Part shown: positions 10,416 through 22,700 of the stretch, piece after piece
Layout: the number at the start of each line of letters is the position of its first letter
Numbering within the stretch: position 1 is the first letter of the stretch
From: Sordaria brevicollis
Taxonomy: Eukaryota > Ascomycota > Sordariomycetes > Sordariales > Sordariaceae
NCBI GenBank assembly: GCA_033439795.1
Contig: JAUTDP010000009.1
Span: 868,001-932,000, forward strand
DNA: 64,000 nt
Direction: 5' to 3'
Notes under the pieces: model-generated
What the model was told of the DNA's origin: nothing
The model's database searches: none
Seen by the model: only the letters and a program-made list of their open reading frames with translations
Program-made: the position numbers and the translations under genes

Positions 10416-12144
10416 CTATTGAGTTCCGTCGGCACTGGGAAGAGGGATTGCGCGGTAGAGCAAGATCAAGGCCGAGTGCGACTCTCCACCGCCAGCCAGA
10501 GCCGCGATCTTCTCCGCCTCCACCTCAGAAACCTTGTCATCATTGAACCACCACCACTTGCCGTCCTCTTCACCGACCTTGCCAGTGACGGGATCCTTAA
10601 CCCCCGTCTTCTTGACGTAGGCAGTGTAATGACCACTGTCGGCGCTGGCACCCTGATGGGTGATCACACCGCGAAGCTCGTACAATCCAGACTGGTTGGC
10701 TCCCTCGTCTTTGAGGAGATCTTGGTTGATCAAAGAGTAGAGTTCCTTCTTGGCAGCGCGCACTTCGGCTTCCTTCTCAGCCTCGAACTCGGCGTCGGTC
10801 TTGAAGGTCTCCTCCGTGGTCATTTCAACGTCGCCGCCAGCGGGCTTCTTGTCGTCCTTCTTCTTGTCCTTGGGTGCTGTTGATGATGAAGAGCCGAGAG
10901 CGTTTTCGCCGTCAATAGGGTTCATCTTTCTGCGCTTGCGAGCCCTCTCAATATCGTGCTCCTCCTTCCGTACCTCGCGGACCTTGTCCCTGACAGGAAT
11001 GAGAGCCTTCCTAAGCTCATCCGTGCAGAACTCAACCACATCGAGCTCGTGGGGGAAAGTAACTTTGCGCATGATCTTGGCCTTCTTCTGAACCTCGCGC
11101 TTCCAGTAGAATCTCATGAAGTGTACCGTCAAGTACTTGGGTAACCGGGAGATCTGGGAACGCTTGGTGTAGGTCGTCTCCCTCTCCAAAGCCTCCGACT
11201 TCTTCTCGAGCTTCTCCACCAAACCATTTACGATTCCATCCCTGAGATGATTGGTCTGACCGTCGATATGGCAGTTGAGCTTGAGGAAGCGCTCCTTGGA
11301 CGTCTTGGGTTCCTCGCCGGCTTCCTTGGCGGCAGGATCGTCGCACTCGAAAACGCTAGTAAATTCGAGGCCCATATACTTGTCGACGAAGGATGCGTCT
11401 CTAGCGGCATCACCTTCGGGAATCTTGAGTTTTTGTTTGAGCTGGGAAAGGATCTGTGACCATGCCTCTTCCGCATCCTGCTGAGCATAACCGCGACCGT
11501 CTCTCTCCCTCTCGGCGAACTGAGGGAAGGCAACACGAAGAGCGTTCAAGAATGCAAGGGGAGGAATGCCCTCCTGTGTTTGAGACATCATGTCGTAGAG
11601 GTTCTTGAGCTGCGAGGTGGGATCCAGCATGGACTGTTCGCTCTTGTATGACCTGAGAGCATCGTTAAGCTCGGGGATGGAACGAAGAACTTGGAGTGTC
11701 GAGTTGAGGTAGCAGGTGTTGCCAAAATTCTGTAGACCGGCCGGAGTCGCTCCCGCTTGTTGGGCCGCTTCGGCCTCGGTCATGTCCTCGATGAACTTGA
11801 CCTTCTCGGTTGGCCGAACGATTGCGCCTCCGCCCTCGCCCGGGGTTCCCATCATCATGATAACCTGGCCAGGCTTCAGGCCAACCTTGCTCATGTCGGT
11901 ATCATCTTTCAGCTGAGTGCCCTTGAGGAGCACCTTTTGGCGGTCAGGTTCGACACCAGTTAGACTGTAGAGCTGGTACTTGAAAACCTCGCCGGTCGCT
12001 GAGGTATCGACGTCGACGTCGTATTTCTTTCCTTGGTGTTTCACCACCACTAGGTACAGTTAGTCATACCACCCGAGGACTCAGTCGCACGTTTGTGTGG
12101 TGAAAGCTCGGAGACAGGGAGAGCATACCGCTGATTGTCGACAT
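10416..12144 (-). CDS. ubp6: Ubiquitin carboxyl-terminal hydrolase UBP6/USP14 type
   Basis: Two exons on the minus strand: a 16-bp first exon 12129-12144 (MSTIS plus one base) and 10416-12049, giving 549 residues. The intron has GTATGC and CTAG ends. Without the short exon there is no ATG before the domain. Residues about 6-78 form a ubiquitin-like domain (VVVKHQGKKYDVDVD to PGQVIMMMG), which in Ubp6/USP14 docks on the proteasome base. The USP catalytic domain follows: Cys box GLQNFGNTCYLNSTLQ with Cys118 and His box SADSGHYTAYVKK with His479, then WWWFNDDKV. A Lys/Asp-rich insertion (about 385-415) interrupts the USP fold, as is common in fungi. Known role: trims ubiquitin chains at the 26S proteasome and delays degradation. 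It is divergent with ARPC4 across about 0.8 kb. Confidence 0.95.
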
Positions 12145-12951
12145 TTTGTGTTGTTGTCCTGACAATGCTGGATGGAGCGTGATGCCTGTGGAAGCTAGAC
12201 TGATGAAAGAAAGTGCGAAATAAATAAGACAAGCTTCCTCTTCGGCGACGATGGTTTGAAGTATCGAAAAGCAGAACAGGAGGCAACTTCCACGAGCTTC
12301 GTGTTGATTTGAAAGTTGTCGAAGGCGAAAGAAGACTGGACAACGCGGGGCTGGCGCAGGGGCGGGATTGCGTAGCTGGCCGTGCCTGGACGACTTAGTC
12401 TATGCACCTAACCAGCATAATGCAATAATCAATGAAAAGTCATCCATTGACATTCTGGGAAACCGTGAAGCGGTCCACTCAGATTGTCCAAATCTACCCC
12501 ACCATACCCACACTTTCCACCTGCCTGTATCCACCTAGAGGTACCCACCAAGCCCGTCTCTTGGGCTGGCAGTGCCGCCGAGTACCTCTACGCCCAGGTT
12601 GCCTGAGCCTACCTAGTTGTAGCCTGTTGGTGCAGCAGCTAGGCCGCGCCAGCGGGCGGGCAACCCAGTGGAAGCAGCTACGTACACTACAGGTACCGCA
12701 CGGGAGCACCATCCAGCTCCATTTGGGCGGGCCATGTCCAGCGTCACCTTGCGGGAACGTCTTGACCATACCGGACTGGGAGGTGATCCAGCACCCGACA
12801 TCCAACCAACATCGGCGACGACGGCGACGAGCTTCACCACCACCATCACAACGCAACTCGACGACAAGGACAGCTTGTACACCACTGGTTTTGCTGGTTG
12901 AAAATTGTCCAGCAACGGAGGGGAATTGGTCGCACAGCTCGGAAAAGCACA
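12145..12951. other. Intergenic: divergent promoter of UBP6 and ARPC4
   Basis: Both neighbours start at the edges of this stretch. It contains CCTAG-type repeats (CACCTAGAGGTACC near 12531 and CCTACCTAG near 12609), also seen upstream of the PMT1-type gene. Long frames on both strands here are compositionally odd and lack family resemblance. Confidence 0.4.
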
Positions 12952-13780
12952 ATGGTGAGCATAGCATGTTCGCGGCCACGCGCCTCGACGCTGACTTGAC
13001 CGCTGCCCCAACTATTCGCAACCTTGTTGGCCTCTCTGCTCACACTCGGTCCAACCACAGTCGCAATCACTACGCCCCTACCTCCAGGCTGTCCGGAGCA
13101 GTCTGACGGCCGCCCTCTGTCTCTCCAACTTTGCTTCCCAGACCGCCGAACGACACAATGTCCCCGAGGTCGAAGCCCGGACTTCCCCTGAAGTGCTGCT
13201 TACACCCCTGACGATTGCGCGCAACGAGAACGAGCGAGTCCTTATCGAGCCCAGCATCAACAGTATACGCATCAGCATCAAGATCAAGCAGGCCGATGAG
13301 ATTGAGCACATCCTGGTACACAAGTTCACCAGGTTCTTGACACAAAGAGCCGAGTCTTTCTTCATTCTCAGAAGAAAGCCCATCAAGGTGCGCAAGGCCC
13401 AGGATATACGGACAAACCACTGCCATACCCTATTATGCCCGGGACGGGAGGAGACTGACAATTGGGATTACGTACCCATAGGGCTATGATATCTCGTTCC
13501 TGATTACCAACTTCCATACCGAAGAGATGCTCAAGCATAAGCTGGTGGACTTTATCATCCAGTTCATGGAGGAGGTCGACAAGGAGATTTCTGAAATGAA
13601 GCTTTTCGTACGCTTTGTCATATCCCCAACAAGCCATGAGCTCCCAGACTAACTTCTCAATCAGCTAAATGCGCGGGCGCGTTTCGTTGCCGAGTCCTTC
13701 CTGACACCAGTAAGCCCCTTTACCGTAGCCCTCGCAACGAGTAGCCATGCTAATAGTCATCTTGCCAATAGTTTGACTAA
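12952..13780 (+). CDS. arc19: Arp2/3 complex 20-kDa subunit ARPC4
   Basis: Five exons: 12952-12954 (only the ATG), 13061-13387, 13482-13607, 13665-13709 and 13772-13780 (Phe, Asp, stop), giving 169 residues against 168 in human ARPC4. All junctions are phase 0 with GTGAGC, GTGCGC, GTACGC and GTAAGC donors. The protein starts [18 protein letters not shown] and continues with [30 protein letters not shown] joined to [16 protein letters not shown], and EMKLF joined to [15 protein letters not shown], then FD. These blocks match ARPC4 end to end. Known role: with ARPC2 it forms the core that binds the mother actin filament; the complex drives branched actin assembly at endocytic patches. The 3-bp and 9-bp exons are too short for simple gene finders. 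The gene is called arc19 after yeast. Confidence 0.93.
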
Positions 13781-15626
13781 GCGATTGTTTATGGAACTTA
13801 CTGGCGTTGCGTTTGCTGTTTCCGGGCCTGTTTGGAAGGCTGTTCCGGGATTTCTCCAACGTGAAGTCATGTTGGACGCATGTGGATGGCGCTTTAGGGG
13901 AGCAAAGAGAAACACATTGGGATTACGAGCGCACCTAGACGCCATGGCACCAAATAATAAGCTCTACAAAGACACCTCCGCTGTTGGAGTCGCAAACCTG
14001 TGCATAATCTACGCCGTCCACGCGGGTACAGCTCTCATAATTCATTCTCACTACCTCGCGTCACCCTATATTCTCTCCTCTTGGCATTGTAATGTTCTCT
14101 CACATGTCCTGGACACTCAGCTCTCGCATCCCATTTTCCCTTCCTTTGACTTCGACGATTATTGCCATGTACTGGAAACGCACAAGAGCACATGCATAAC
14201 AGACAAAAAAGGTAGGTATCGTCCGCGGTTGCAGCACAATTTCATGCTTCTACAATGTCAAAAGTTTTGCTTCATGGCACGCAAATCAGACCGTCAACCA
14301 AACCAACCTACCTAGCCCGCTGCACGAACCATCAAATCGACAATTTTCAACGACATTCAAGTGAACCGATGGTAGGTGTTGCCTGAGGAGCGTGCCTTTC
14401 ATCCTGATATTCGCTGATATTTATGGCTGGCAAACCTGCAAAAGCCTTCGCTATTAGAGGAAACCTTGAGAAGGAGTAGAATTCGGCCCACCCACATTTT
14501 GTCTGAAGGGAATAGGAGGCGGTGCAGCAAGGTAGGACACCTTAAAAGTTGCAACTGAGTAGCCATTGAATGATTAACCAGATCATGATAGAAATCACCT
14601 TAACCTTCGTCTAGGATCAGCTGCCCGCTACAACTCCCAGCGTGGCTTTACCGACAAGCAACACAACAGGTGGGCGCATGCCACTTTGCATTCACCTGAC
14701 GCGGTCAAATTCACCTAATCGAGAAATGGGAACTTGAGGGCGACCTTAGGCCATAATTGTTCCAGTCGGCCAGCTCTTTTTTCATCTTTCATTCAACGAC
14801 AACGATAGGGTCCTGGTAGACAACTTGAGACCTCGTTGTGCAACTGCATTAACTGATCTTTGGAAGCTTATGCCATCTGTCGCCACGGATCTTGCTGCGA
14901 ATTTTGGGCGTTCAGTTCGGAGTTGAGGGAGAGAACTCACTCGGCTTTGGCAAGCCTTCAGGGTTTTCGAACCAGTCTTGAGACCTACCCTCTACATCTT
15001 CACCTTCAAGGCCTTCGTCTGAACTTTGGGTGACGGGCAAATTTGGGTCCAAGCCTCCTCTCTCCTTCAAGCGGCTGGCAGGCACTGGCGCCTAGGTTTG
15101 CGCAAGGCTTTCGCGTTCAGCTTTCCCTTGGCCAGCTTTTCTTCACCCACCCTCCTCCCATTTCCTCAACCTGAACGACCATAAAAGGCATTTCCCCGCG
15201 AAGGCACTCGGCGCAATACTAAAACTTGCACTTGCCTCCTTCCACCTGAATACCTTGCACTCAGAATTGGCCTCTGCAGGTTTGTTTGCTTGTATCGTCC
15301 ATACGATTTCGCCCGCATTCCACCCTCCTACAGCTCGGCTCGTCCCCGCTCCCCGACACTGAGCACGATCGATCAGTCAACCATTTTACCATCGCAACCA
15401 CAATCTCTCCAGCGGTAAACGCATTCAAAACGCTTGCTATCGTCTTCTGTGCGCCTAGACGTAACTGGCCACTAGTATGTACCCTTGTTGACACCCCCCC
15501 CCCCCCCCCCCCCCCATCTCAGATCGGCCTCAGTTCTCTCTCATATCTCCCATCCTTCACGACTGCTAACCAACCATCCTGCCATCCAACTTTAGATCTT
15601 AGCAACACGACCAAGTGAAGCTCACC
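13781..15626. other. Intergenic: ARPC4 3' end and long leader of the RRM gene
   Basis: No protein gene recognised. The part from about 14,760 on is CT- and CA-rich, typical of promoter and 5' leader in this group, and leads to the ATG at 15627. The stretch 13,773-14,315 remains open in one frame but only because it continues past the ARPC4 stop; it shows no family resemblance. Confidence 0.45.
15494..15515 (+). repeat. Homopolymer run of 22 C
   Basis: A run of 22 consecutive C residues lies about 110 bp upstream of the RRM gene start codon, in what is probably its 5' leader or promoter. Its exact length may be a sequencing artefact or variable between strains. Confidence 0.9.
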
Positions 15627-18294
15627 ATGGCGGACGTCAAACAGATGACGCCCAGGCCTTCGGGCATGGCCCGGAGCGCCGTCTCCCAGATGCTGGAGAA
15701 GGGCCGACATATCATGCCGAGCTCGTCGATCTTGTCTGTTGATTCCGAGGACCACGACGGCCATGGCGGTGTATCGCTGTTGGATAACGACTCGCAGGAG
15801 GATTCTCCCGTTCAACCTATCCAGCGTCCACAGCCTGTCGTGGCACAAGATCTCAACGCTACCCCCAAGCCCAGCTTTGCACAACGAAGGAACGGTCATT
15901 TTCACAACCAAAATTTCGCCAAAGATTTCCGCAAGAAGGACAAGAAAGGAAACAACAAGGCCAAGCAGAACGGGTTTTCCCAAAGTCAAACCCAAGGGCG
16001 CCAGCAAACAACTGCCGCTACTATCGCAGCTGCCAATCCTGCCTATCAAGCTCCGGCGTCCTACACGGTTCAGTATCCACAGGCAGCACAGCCCTTTCAA
16101 CCAGGTCAACCTCGCGCGGCTCTGGGCAATGGCGTATCAGCTATCCCAACAAACGGAGTAATGGCGGGAGGCCAAGCTGCTTGGATGTCAACAAACAACC
16201 CAAACATCAATCAACAGGCCGGCGTTGGTTACCAATACATTGGTAATGTACAAGTTCAGCCTGGTCAAACTTTCATGCCCAACGGATCCGGCGGCCACCC
16301 CAGCGTAACCTCACCGGGCGGCCAGGCTGGCTACTCTATTCAATATGCGCCCATGAGTCAACCTCATCCTCAGAATCAAGAAGCTCCCGTTGCCGATTCT
16401 CAAGGTCTGACACCATTACCATTTCTCACTAGCTCCTGTTTTTCAGCCTATGAGTCTGACAGTTCTCCAGTTTTCCCTCAGCCGTCCCTTGCCCAGCCTA
16501 GTTCGGGTATCACTCACCAGGCTCCTGGCCAGCCCTACTACGTCTATCCAGGCTCCAATATACAGCCTCAGGACGGCCAGCAGACCGCAGGTGCCCCCAA
16601 AAACGAACATACTCAGACTACAGATGGCTCGCGCACCGACTTGCTCCAGTATCAGGCTACGAATACCCCTTTGCACGCGAATAAGAGCTCTATCACGAAC
16701 CCTTACAACCAAACTGAGCCCAGAAACTTCGCCCCCCGCGCAGATTCAACCCCTTCTCAACCCCCACCTCCTTTCTTGATTGGTAGTGCTCCAGCCCATG
16801 GCACCAATGGTACACAACCTGGCGTCGTCGCCGGATCCGCGGTCGATCCGTTTTCTCCGGCTGTCAACGATGAGCGTGCTATTGCCACCATCACTGGCCA
16901 TTATTCAGGATATGAGGCCTCTAGCGAGAACTATGCGGTCATGCCACATATGCCCATCTCTGGCCCTCCGCCTCCCGAAGTCCGAGCTGCACGTTCAGCA
17001 CAGCTTAACAGTCTCACAGATGGACTATCTGGTCTCCCCACTGCGCAGGTTGCTCTGCATCCGCACAACTTTCCTTTCATCGAGAGCTGCTCCCAAGCCT
17101 CGGCATCCGATGCCGGAGTTGTGAAGATAAAGAATGTGAGTAATCACCTGCCATCTGTGACGAGAGCTACCCTAACCGACTGTTTCAACCATCCAGATCC
17201 CTTACATGACAACCCACCAAGAGATCAAGGCCTTCCTTGGTCGTAACTCCAAGATCTTGAATGACGCCCAGGAGCCTGTTCATGTTATTATGGAGCGCAT
17301 TTCTGGAAAGACACAAGAGGCCTACGTTGAGTTCTTTAGCCAGGACGATGCAATCAGAGCCGTCCAGCGCTTCAACCAAGCTGTCCAGAGAGGTCGTCCT
17401 CCTCGTATCGCTGATCGCCCTGTTGACGTGGAGCTATCAGGACAGGCTAGTATGATGAAGGATCTCTTTCCTTTGGCGGCCGGAGTTGTTTGGAGGGGCG
17501 CAGAGCCTGAGATTCAACCTCCGGTTGAGGGCAAGCCCTGGAACACCTTCAAGGGTTTTGTCACGACGGAGGAGATGGCTATGTTGGTCAAGCTTGTTGA
17601 GATGCCCCAACGCGCTCAATACCTCAAGCATTGCCCGCAGCGTCCTTATGAGTGCATGATTTCTACGATCAGGAAGATGCCTTGGCAGAAGTCAGACTGC
17701 ATCACTATTCATCAACGCTGGGCTATCTACAACGCTACCATTCGCCTCATCGAGCTTCTTCGCACCAGCATCGAGCGCAACGACCGCGACAGTCACATCG
17801 CTCTTGACCAGCGTCTCCTTAAGCGCTTGGTGAACACAGCCATGCTCTGCCCGGGCTTCAGCGTTCTCCAGAAGGACAATATCGCCTTCACAGCTGGTAT
17901 GGACGACATAAAGCAGCGCGAATTCAATCAGCCCAGGTTCCCTGATCTCTGGACTCACCAGTTGTCGGTCTGCCCCAAACCCGGTGTCCCGCTCGACGTT
18001 CTCGAGTGGTACATTGCCATTATCCGCGAGGAGACCACTCGTTTTGTCTACCTCAAGCCTATCAGCGAGAGGACCGACATCCTTGAAAAGGCCACCAAGA
18101 TGGACAACAATGGATACTTTGGTTTCCTGTGGCACGAGATCGGCTTCCCGACTGGCGAGGAGTACGATAAGATGACGTTGAAGCAGGCCATGGAGAAGGA
18201 GATGAGGGCCATTGAGGAGAGCATCAAACGCGCCCTCTACTATGGCTATCACCCTACTGCCAATGGCATGCTTAAGCAGTTGACGGCTGCTTAG
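15627..18294 (+). CDS. Large RNA-recognition-motif protein with Gln/Pro-rich N-terminus
   Basis: Two exons, 15627-17135 and 17197-18294 (GTGAGT donor, ATCCAG acceptor, phase 0), give 868 residues. The ATG at 15627 has a good CACCATGG context and starts MADVKQMTPRPSGMARSA. Residues 1-490 are disordered, rich in Gln, Pro, Ser, Asn and Gly. The exon junction creates VVKIKN-IPYMTTHQEIK, an RNP2-like strand, followed by VHVIMERISGKTQEAYVEFFSQDDAIRAV, which fits an RRM with an RNP1-like strand. A second folded region follows (about 590-850), starting WNTFKGFVTTEEMAMLV and ending in a helical tail. This layout suggests an hnRNP-like mRNA-binding protein; target RNAs unknown. A 42-nt in-frame stretch at about 16,404-16,445 ends in TTTTTCAG and could be an intron; it is read through here. 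Confidence 0.8.
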
Positions 18295-19507
18295 GCCTTT
18301 GCAGTGGCGGTGGCGCGAGGCAAAGAATGATGAGGAACGTCGTCGCTCACATCCGCGATAGCTGTTCCACGTCATCTTTCCAACCACACTTTACTATCGA
18401 GAGGATTGCAACATGATCGACAACCCCAGCACTAACATATCAGTTCTCGAATTGTCGGCATCGCATCTTGACGGAAGCTCACCGGGAATATTTGGCGTAC
18501 ATGAAAGCTTAACTGACTTCCAGATCTGTACTGGGATCGTTGGCGTTCCTTGTCTTTGGGACTTTTGTCCTCTTTCCCCATTCATTTTCAGTCAAGCATT
18601 CAGATACCCAAATATCGCTACGGCGATATGCGCATCGGTTACTTTTCTCTTTCCTTTTTTTCTTATGGCTCAACCCCATTCAAGCAAGGCTTGGTGTCTT
18701 TTCCTATCATCCCTGCTTGTGCCCATTAACTGAACAGACAACCACGGTACGGCTTACACTTGATACCTTTATCATCTCTCAGAGCCCTCAACATGAAGGC
18801 GAAGAGTCGTATCATTGGCATTTCATTGCTAAGGTTGTTGTTCTCCCGAACAGTATTATACTGCTGCTACTTGGAGCGGAGACTCGGGTTGAGTTTGCGG
18901 AAACGTAGCTGCAAACGGTCCTTGGTAGGTTGCGGAGGATCCATCTTTGTGAGCGGTTGGGTCAGTAGGAAAATAGTTTGTTTGTATTTTAGAAATCTTA
19001 TCTAGAACTGAATCAAAGGATGGTGCATCAAAAAGCGCGTTCCCATATGTTCTGATGCTGGTGTTCCGGGCCTGTTTTCTGTATGCCTCTCAACCTCTAA
19101 ATCTTACGTTTGTTGCTATAACGAGTTGTGTTTTTGACCCTTAGATATTCTTTTCAAGATATGCCATGGTGCGATTCAATCCTGTTCATCCCCTTTCGAA
19201 TCACAAGTAACCAGTTCATCCCATTTTTACAGGTTGGGACATGTCACAATGAGTCTTGTTTTGTAGAATAGGCGTATTAATATAACAAGTAAAGTATCTT
19301 CTGGTTCTGTCCAAGGCCCAGCAATTCGCGTGTTCCTGACTGTGTATTGTTCGAGTGACCGAATGAAGTACAGGTGTGAATGGAATCAAAACAAACCCCT
19401 TTTTACCCCTGCTGTTTATTGATAAGCTGATAAGGAAGCTAGGTGGGTCTGACGGTTGGGACGATGACGACACCCGCAGATCCCGGGCAGTGGTTCAGGA
19501 CCAAGTG
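18295..19507. other. Intergenic: 3' flank of the RRM gene up to the copia element
   Basis: No gene recognised. Several short open frames have no resemblance or splice support. GC is normal and CpA is present, so this stretch has not been affected by RIP. Confidence 0.45.
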
Positions 19508-19512
19508 TTAGG
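19508..19512. repeat. Target-site duplication TTAGG, left copy
   Basis: TTAGG directly precedes the left LTR and is repeated at 27255-27259 directly after the right LTR. A 5-bp duplication is normal for Ty1/copia integration. Confidence 0.85.
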
Positions 19513-19700
19513 TGTTAGATTAGAGGGTAGACTCGACTAGTAGAAACAGGCTTACGTAAGGCGCCCCAGCCACCAGATTCTGGCTGCAGACCTTCCTAAT
19601 AGTCTGGGCACCCCCAACTCGGGTTCCACAAAACTCTTCTAAATATACACATCAATTTTAACCCTTAATTACGATATCCACTTTACTATGTAATTTAATA
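19513..19700 (+). repeat. Left (5') LTR of the copia element
   Basis: It begins TGTTAGATTAGAGG and aligns with 27065-27254. Its outer two thirds retain CpA and TpG, while its inner end shows C-to-T and G-to-A changes (TATGTAATTTAATA against TGTGCAATCTAACA in the right copy). Confidence 0.88.
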
Positions 19701-22700
19701 ATTAATAGTCTAATTTACGATTTCCGCGCTACAAAAACTTTAATTATACTAATTATAATTATTATTACTATTATTACCGTAACCTACTATATTATTAATT
19801 ATATTTTAATTAATCGATAAGGAAATTATCGTTAAATAAGTCTATTTAAATTCTATAAATAAATTTAAAGAATAGAGTAACGAATTTATAATTTATACTA
19901 AGGTTTTAAATTTTATTAATTATATATTAAAAGTATAATTAACTCCCTTTAAACCTATAAAGTTAATTATTATAAACTACGTTATTAAATCGTTTACCCG
20001 TTATTATATCGAAAAAGCTAAAAAAGCCCTTAATAATTTTAAAAATAGTACCCTTATTACGTTAATCCCTCTTTATAGCGCCGATAATATCCTTATAAGC
20101 GTAAAATTTACCGAAGAATCCCTAAAGGAATAAATTAACGACGCTACCACTAAATTTACCGACCTTATTATCGTAGGGTTATAAAAATATAATTACAATA
20201 TTAATATATTTAATTACCGGTTTAAAAAATATAAAACCTTTTTAAAATATTATATTATATTTATTAAATAAATATATAAAATTATTTATTAAGATTATAA
20301 ATTTAATTACCTCTAAAATAACGAAGATTTCCCTTAATAATATTCTAATTTTATTAAAAGGCTATAATACCGTCCCGAATAAATTTTTATCGATACTTAT
20401 AAAATTTATTACGATTATATCGGTAAACCCTTTATAATAGAACCTAAGATAGGAATAATTAAATAAATCGACGGTTAGGAAATTATTATAACTAAAGCCT
20501 AATTCTACGCGGTCTTTAAATCCTTACTAATTACCGCTTAATTCTACGACCTTATCGAATATTTATACTTTATTCGACCGGGTTAGGCCTTTAACGCTTC
20601 GCGTTAATATTATTTACAAATCGTTAATAATACTTTCAACTTCCGTATTTTATCCAGGGATTTCTATATTGAGGGCTTTAATAATAAAATACCCGTAATT
20701 ATATAAATTAAATTTAACCGTAGAAATATTCGTAAAGCATCTTTTAGAATTGGAGGTAATACCTTTAATAGGTTAGAGGATATTAATATTAAAGTAGAAA
20801 ACGTTTAATTTAATAAACCCTAATATAATTAATATAAAAGGAAGTATATAATATAAATTAAAGATTTTAAATAGAATAGAAATTTATTATCGTTATTTTA
20901 TTATAAAATTTACGAAAAAGGTATATATATTATTAAATACTATTAGTATTTCTTTTTTAATAGGGTTTTAAACCTTTATTAGAAACTTAATTTTAAAATA
21001 TAAATTCGGGTAATTAAGAATTTTAATAACGATTTAAAATTCAAAAAGGGAGGTCGAAATTTAGAAAAGGGAAATAATTAAATAATTAATAGATTTTATC
21101 CCTAATATTAATAATTAATTTTAGAATAATTAATTCTTTAATAAAAATACCGCTATAAACCCTATTCTTATCCCTATTTAAATTTATAAAATTGTTATAA
21201 TATAAGTAATATTCTAAACGGGAGAAGGAAATTTTAATATTTACCCGCTCAAAAATTATATTCTTCTTAATTTTAATAATTCTTTATATATATTTAATAA
21301 AATTATACGTTTCCTTAATTTCTATTACGTACCCTATAATAATAATTTATAAGCTAGAAACTTACGTATTATAATCTAAAGTTATAAGGAAATTAATCTT
21401 ATTATTAATAGAGAGAACGGGCCTAGGAAGCTACGTCTCTATAATATAGCCTTCTACCCTAATTTTATAATTAATTTTATCTCTTTATATTTATTATATA
21501 AATAAAATTTCTTTTAAGATTATAAATTATTTAATAATTACCTTCGTAATATAAATTAATTACTCTTTTATTATTTTAAAACCCGTTACCGCTAAATACT
21601 ATTTAAAGAACTTCTCTATTTATTTATTTGGGCGAATTTCTATACCCGTAAAAATATAATTAATTCCTATATAGGCCGTAAATACTATTATAAAGACCCC
21701 CTTACCTAATATTTTAAATTAAGGTACTTTAATCCCTAAGTACTATTTTACTTCTATAATATATTAGGAGCCAAAATCCTATTTAAAAATAAAAAGGAGG
21801 AGGACGAAGAAAACCCTAAGATTAAATAATATAATACCTATACTTAAATAAAAATTAAATAATAAATTAAGCGAAAATTTAGAAATAAAAAGTATAAGGT
21901 TAGAGAACGTTTTATTATAGACTTTTTTAATTATAAAGAAAGTTACCGAAATTATATTAATATTATATTTATTATTTATAAATTTATTAAATATATTTAA
22001 AAATATTTCCTTTACAACCGATTCGTTATTATAATTGTAATTTATTTAAATAATTTTTTTATTCTCCTTAAAATATAATTTAATATTATAATACGAATAT
22101 TAGAATATAATAATAAAATTACGAAATTATAATTACTTTTAAACTTATTAGCGTAACGTAATATAATTATAAAATCCTCTACCCTATATACCCAAATATA
22201 GAATAGAAGTATAGAATATTTAGGAAGTATAATTAAAGATAAAGTGCGTATTATAAATTTAAATATTCGTTTTTTTAAAGATTTTTAGCCGGAAATCGTT
22301 TTTATAATAATATATTTTAATAATCGGTCTCCTAAATACCTCTACGATTAGAAATCTCCCTATAAAAAATTCTATACGGCTATTATTAGGAAAATTAATA
22401 ATAATAACGACGAAGTTACCCCCTATAAATTTAATATTTCCTACCTTCGAATTTATAGTTATAAAATATTCGTAATAATTATTACTATTAAAAATAAATA
22501 AAATAGGCTTTAAAAAATAAACCCCAAGGCGTAAATTGGATATTTAATCGGTTATACTTCTATAATTATTTACCGAATTTAGAACCCTATTATTAATAAA
22601 GTTATTAATACCCGCGACGTTATTTTTAATAAATGTACCCTCTTTATTAATAAGGTAAAGAAGGAAACCGAATTTTTAAAATTTACTTTAAAAGAATTTA

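Noticed and set aside
12494..13106. Open frames on both strands between UBP6 and ARPC4
   Set aside because: They overlap the ARPC4 first intron and exon 2 in other phases; composition is that of promoter DNA.
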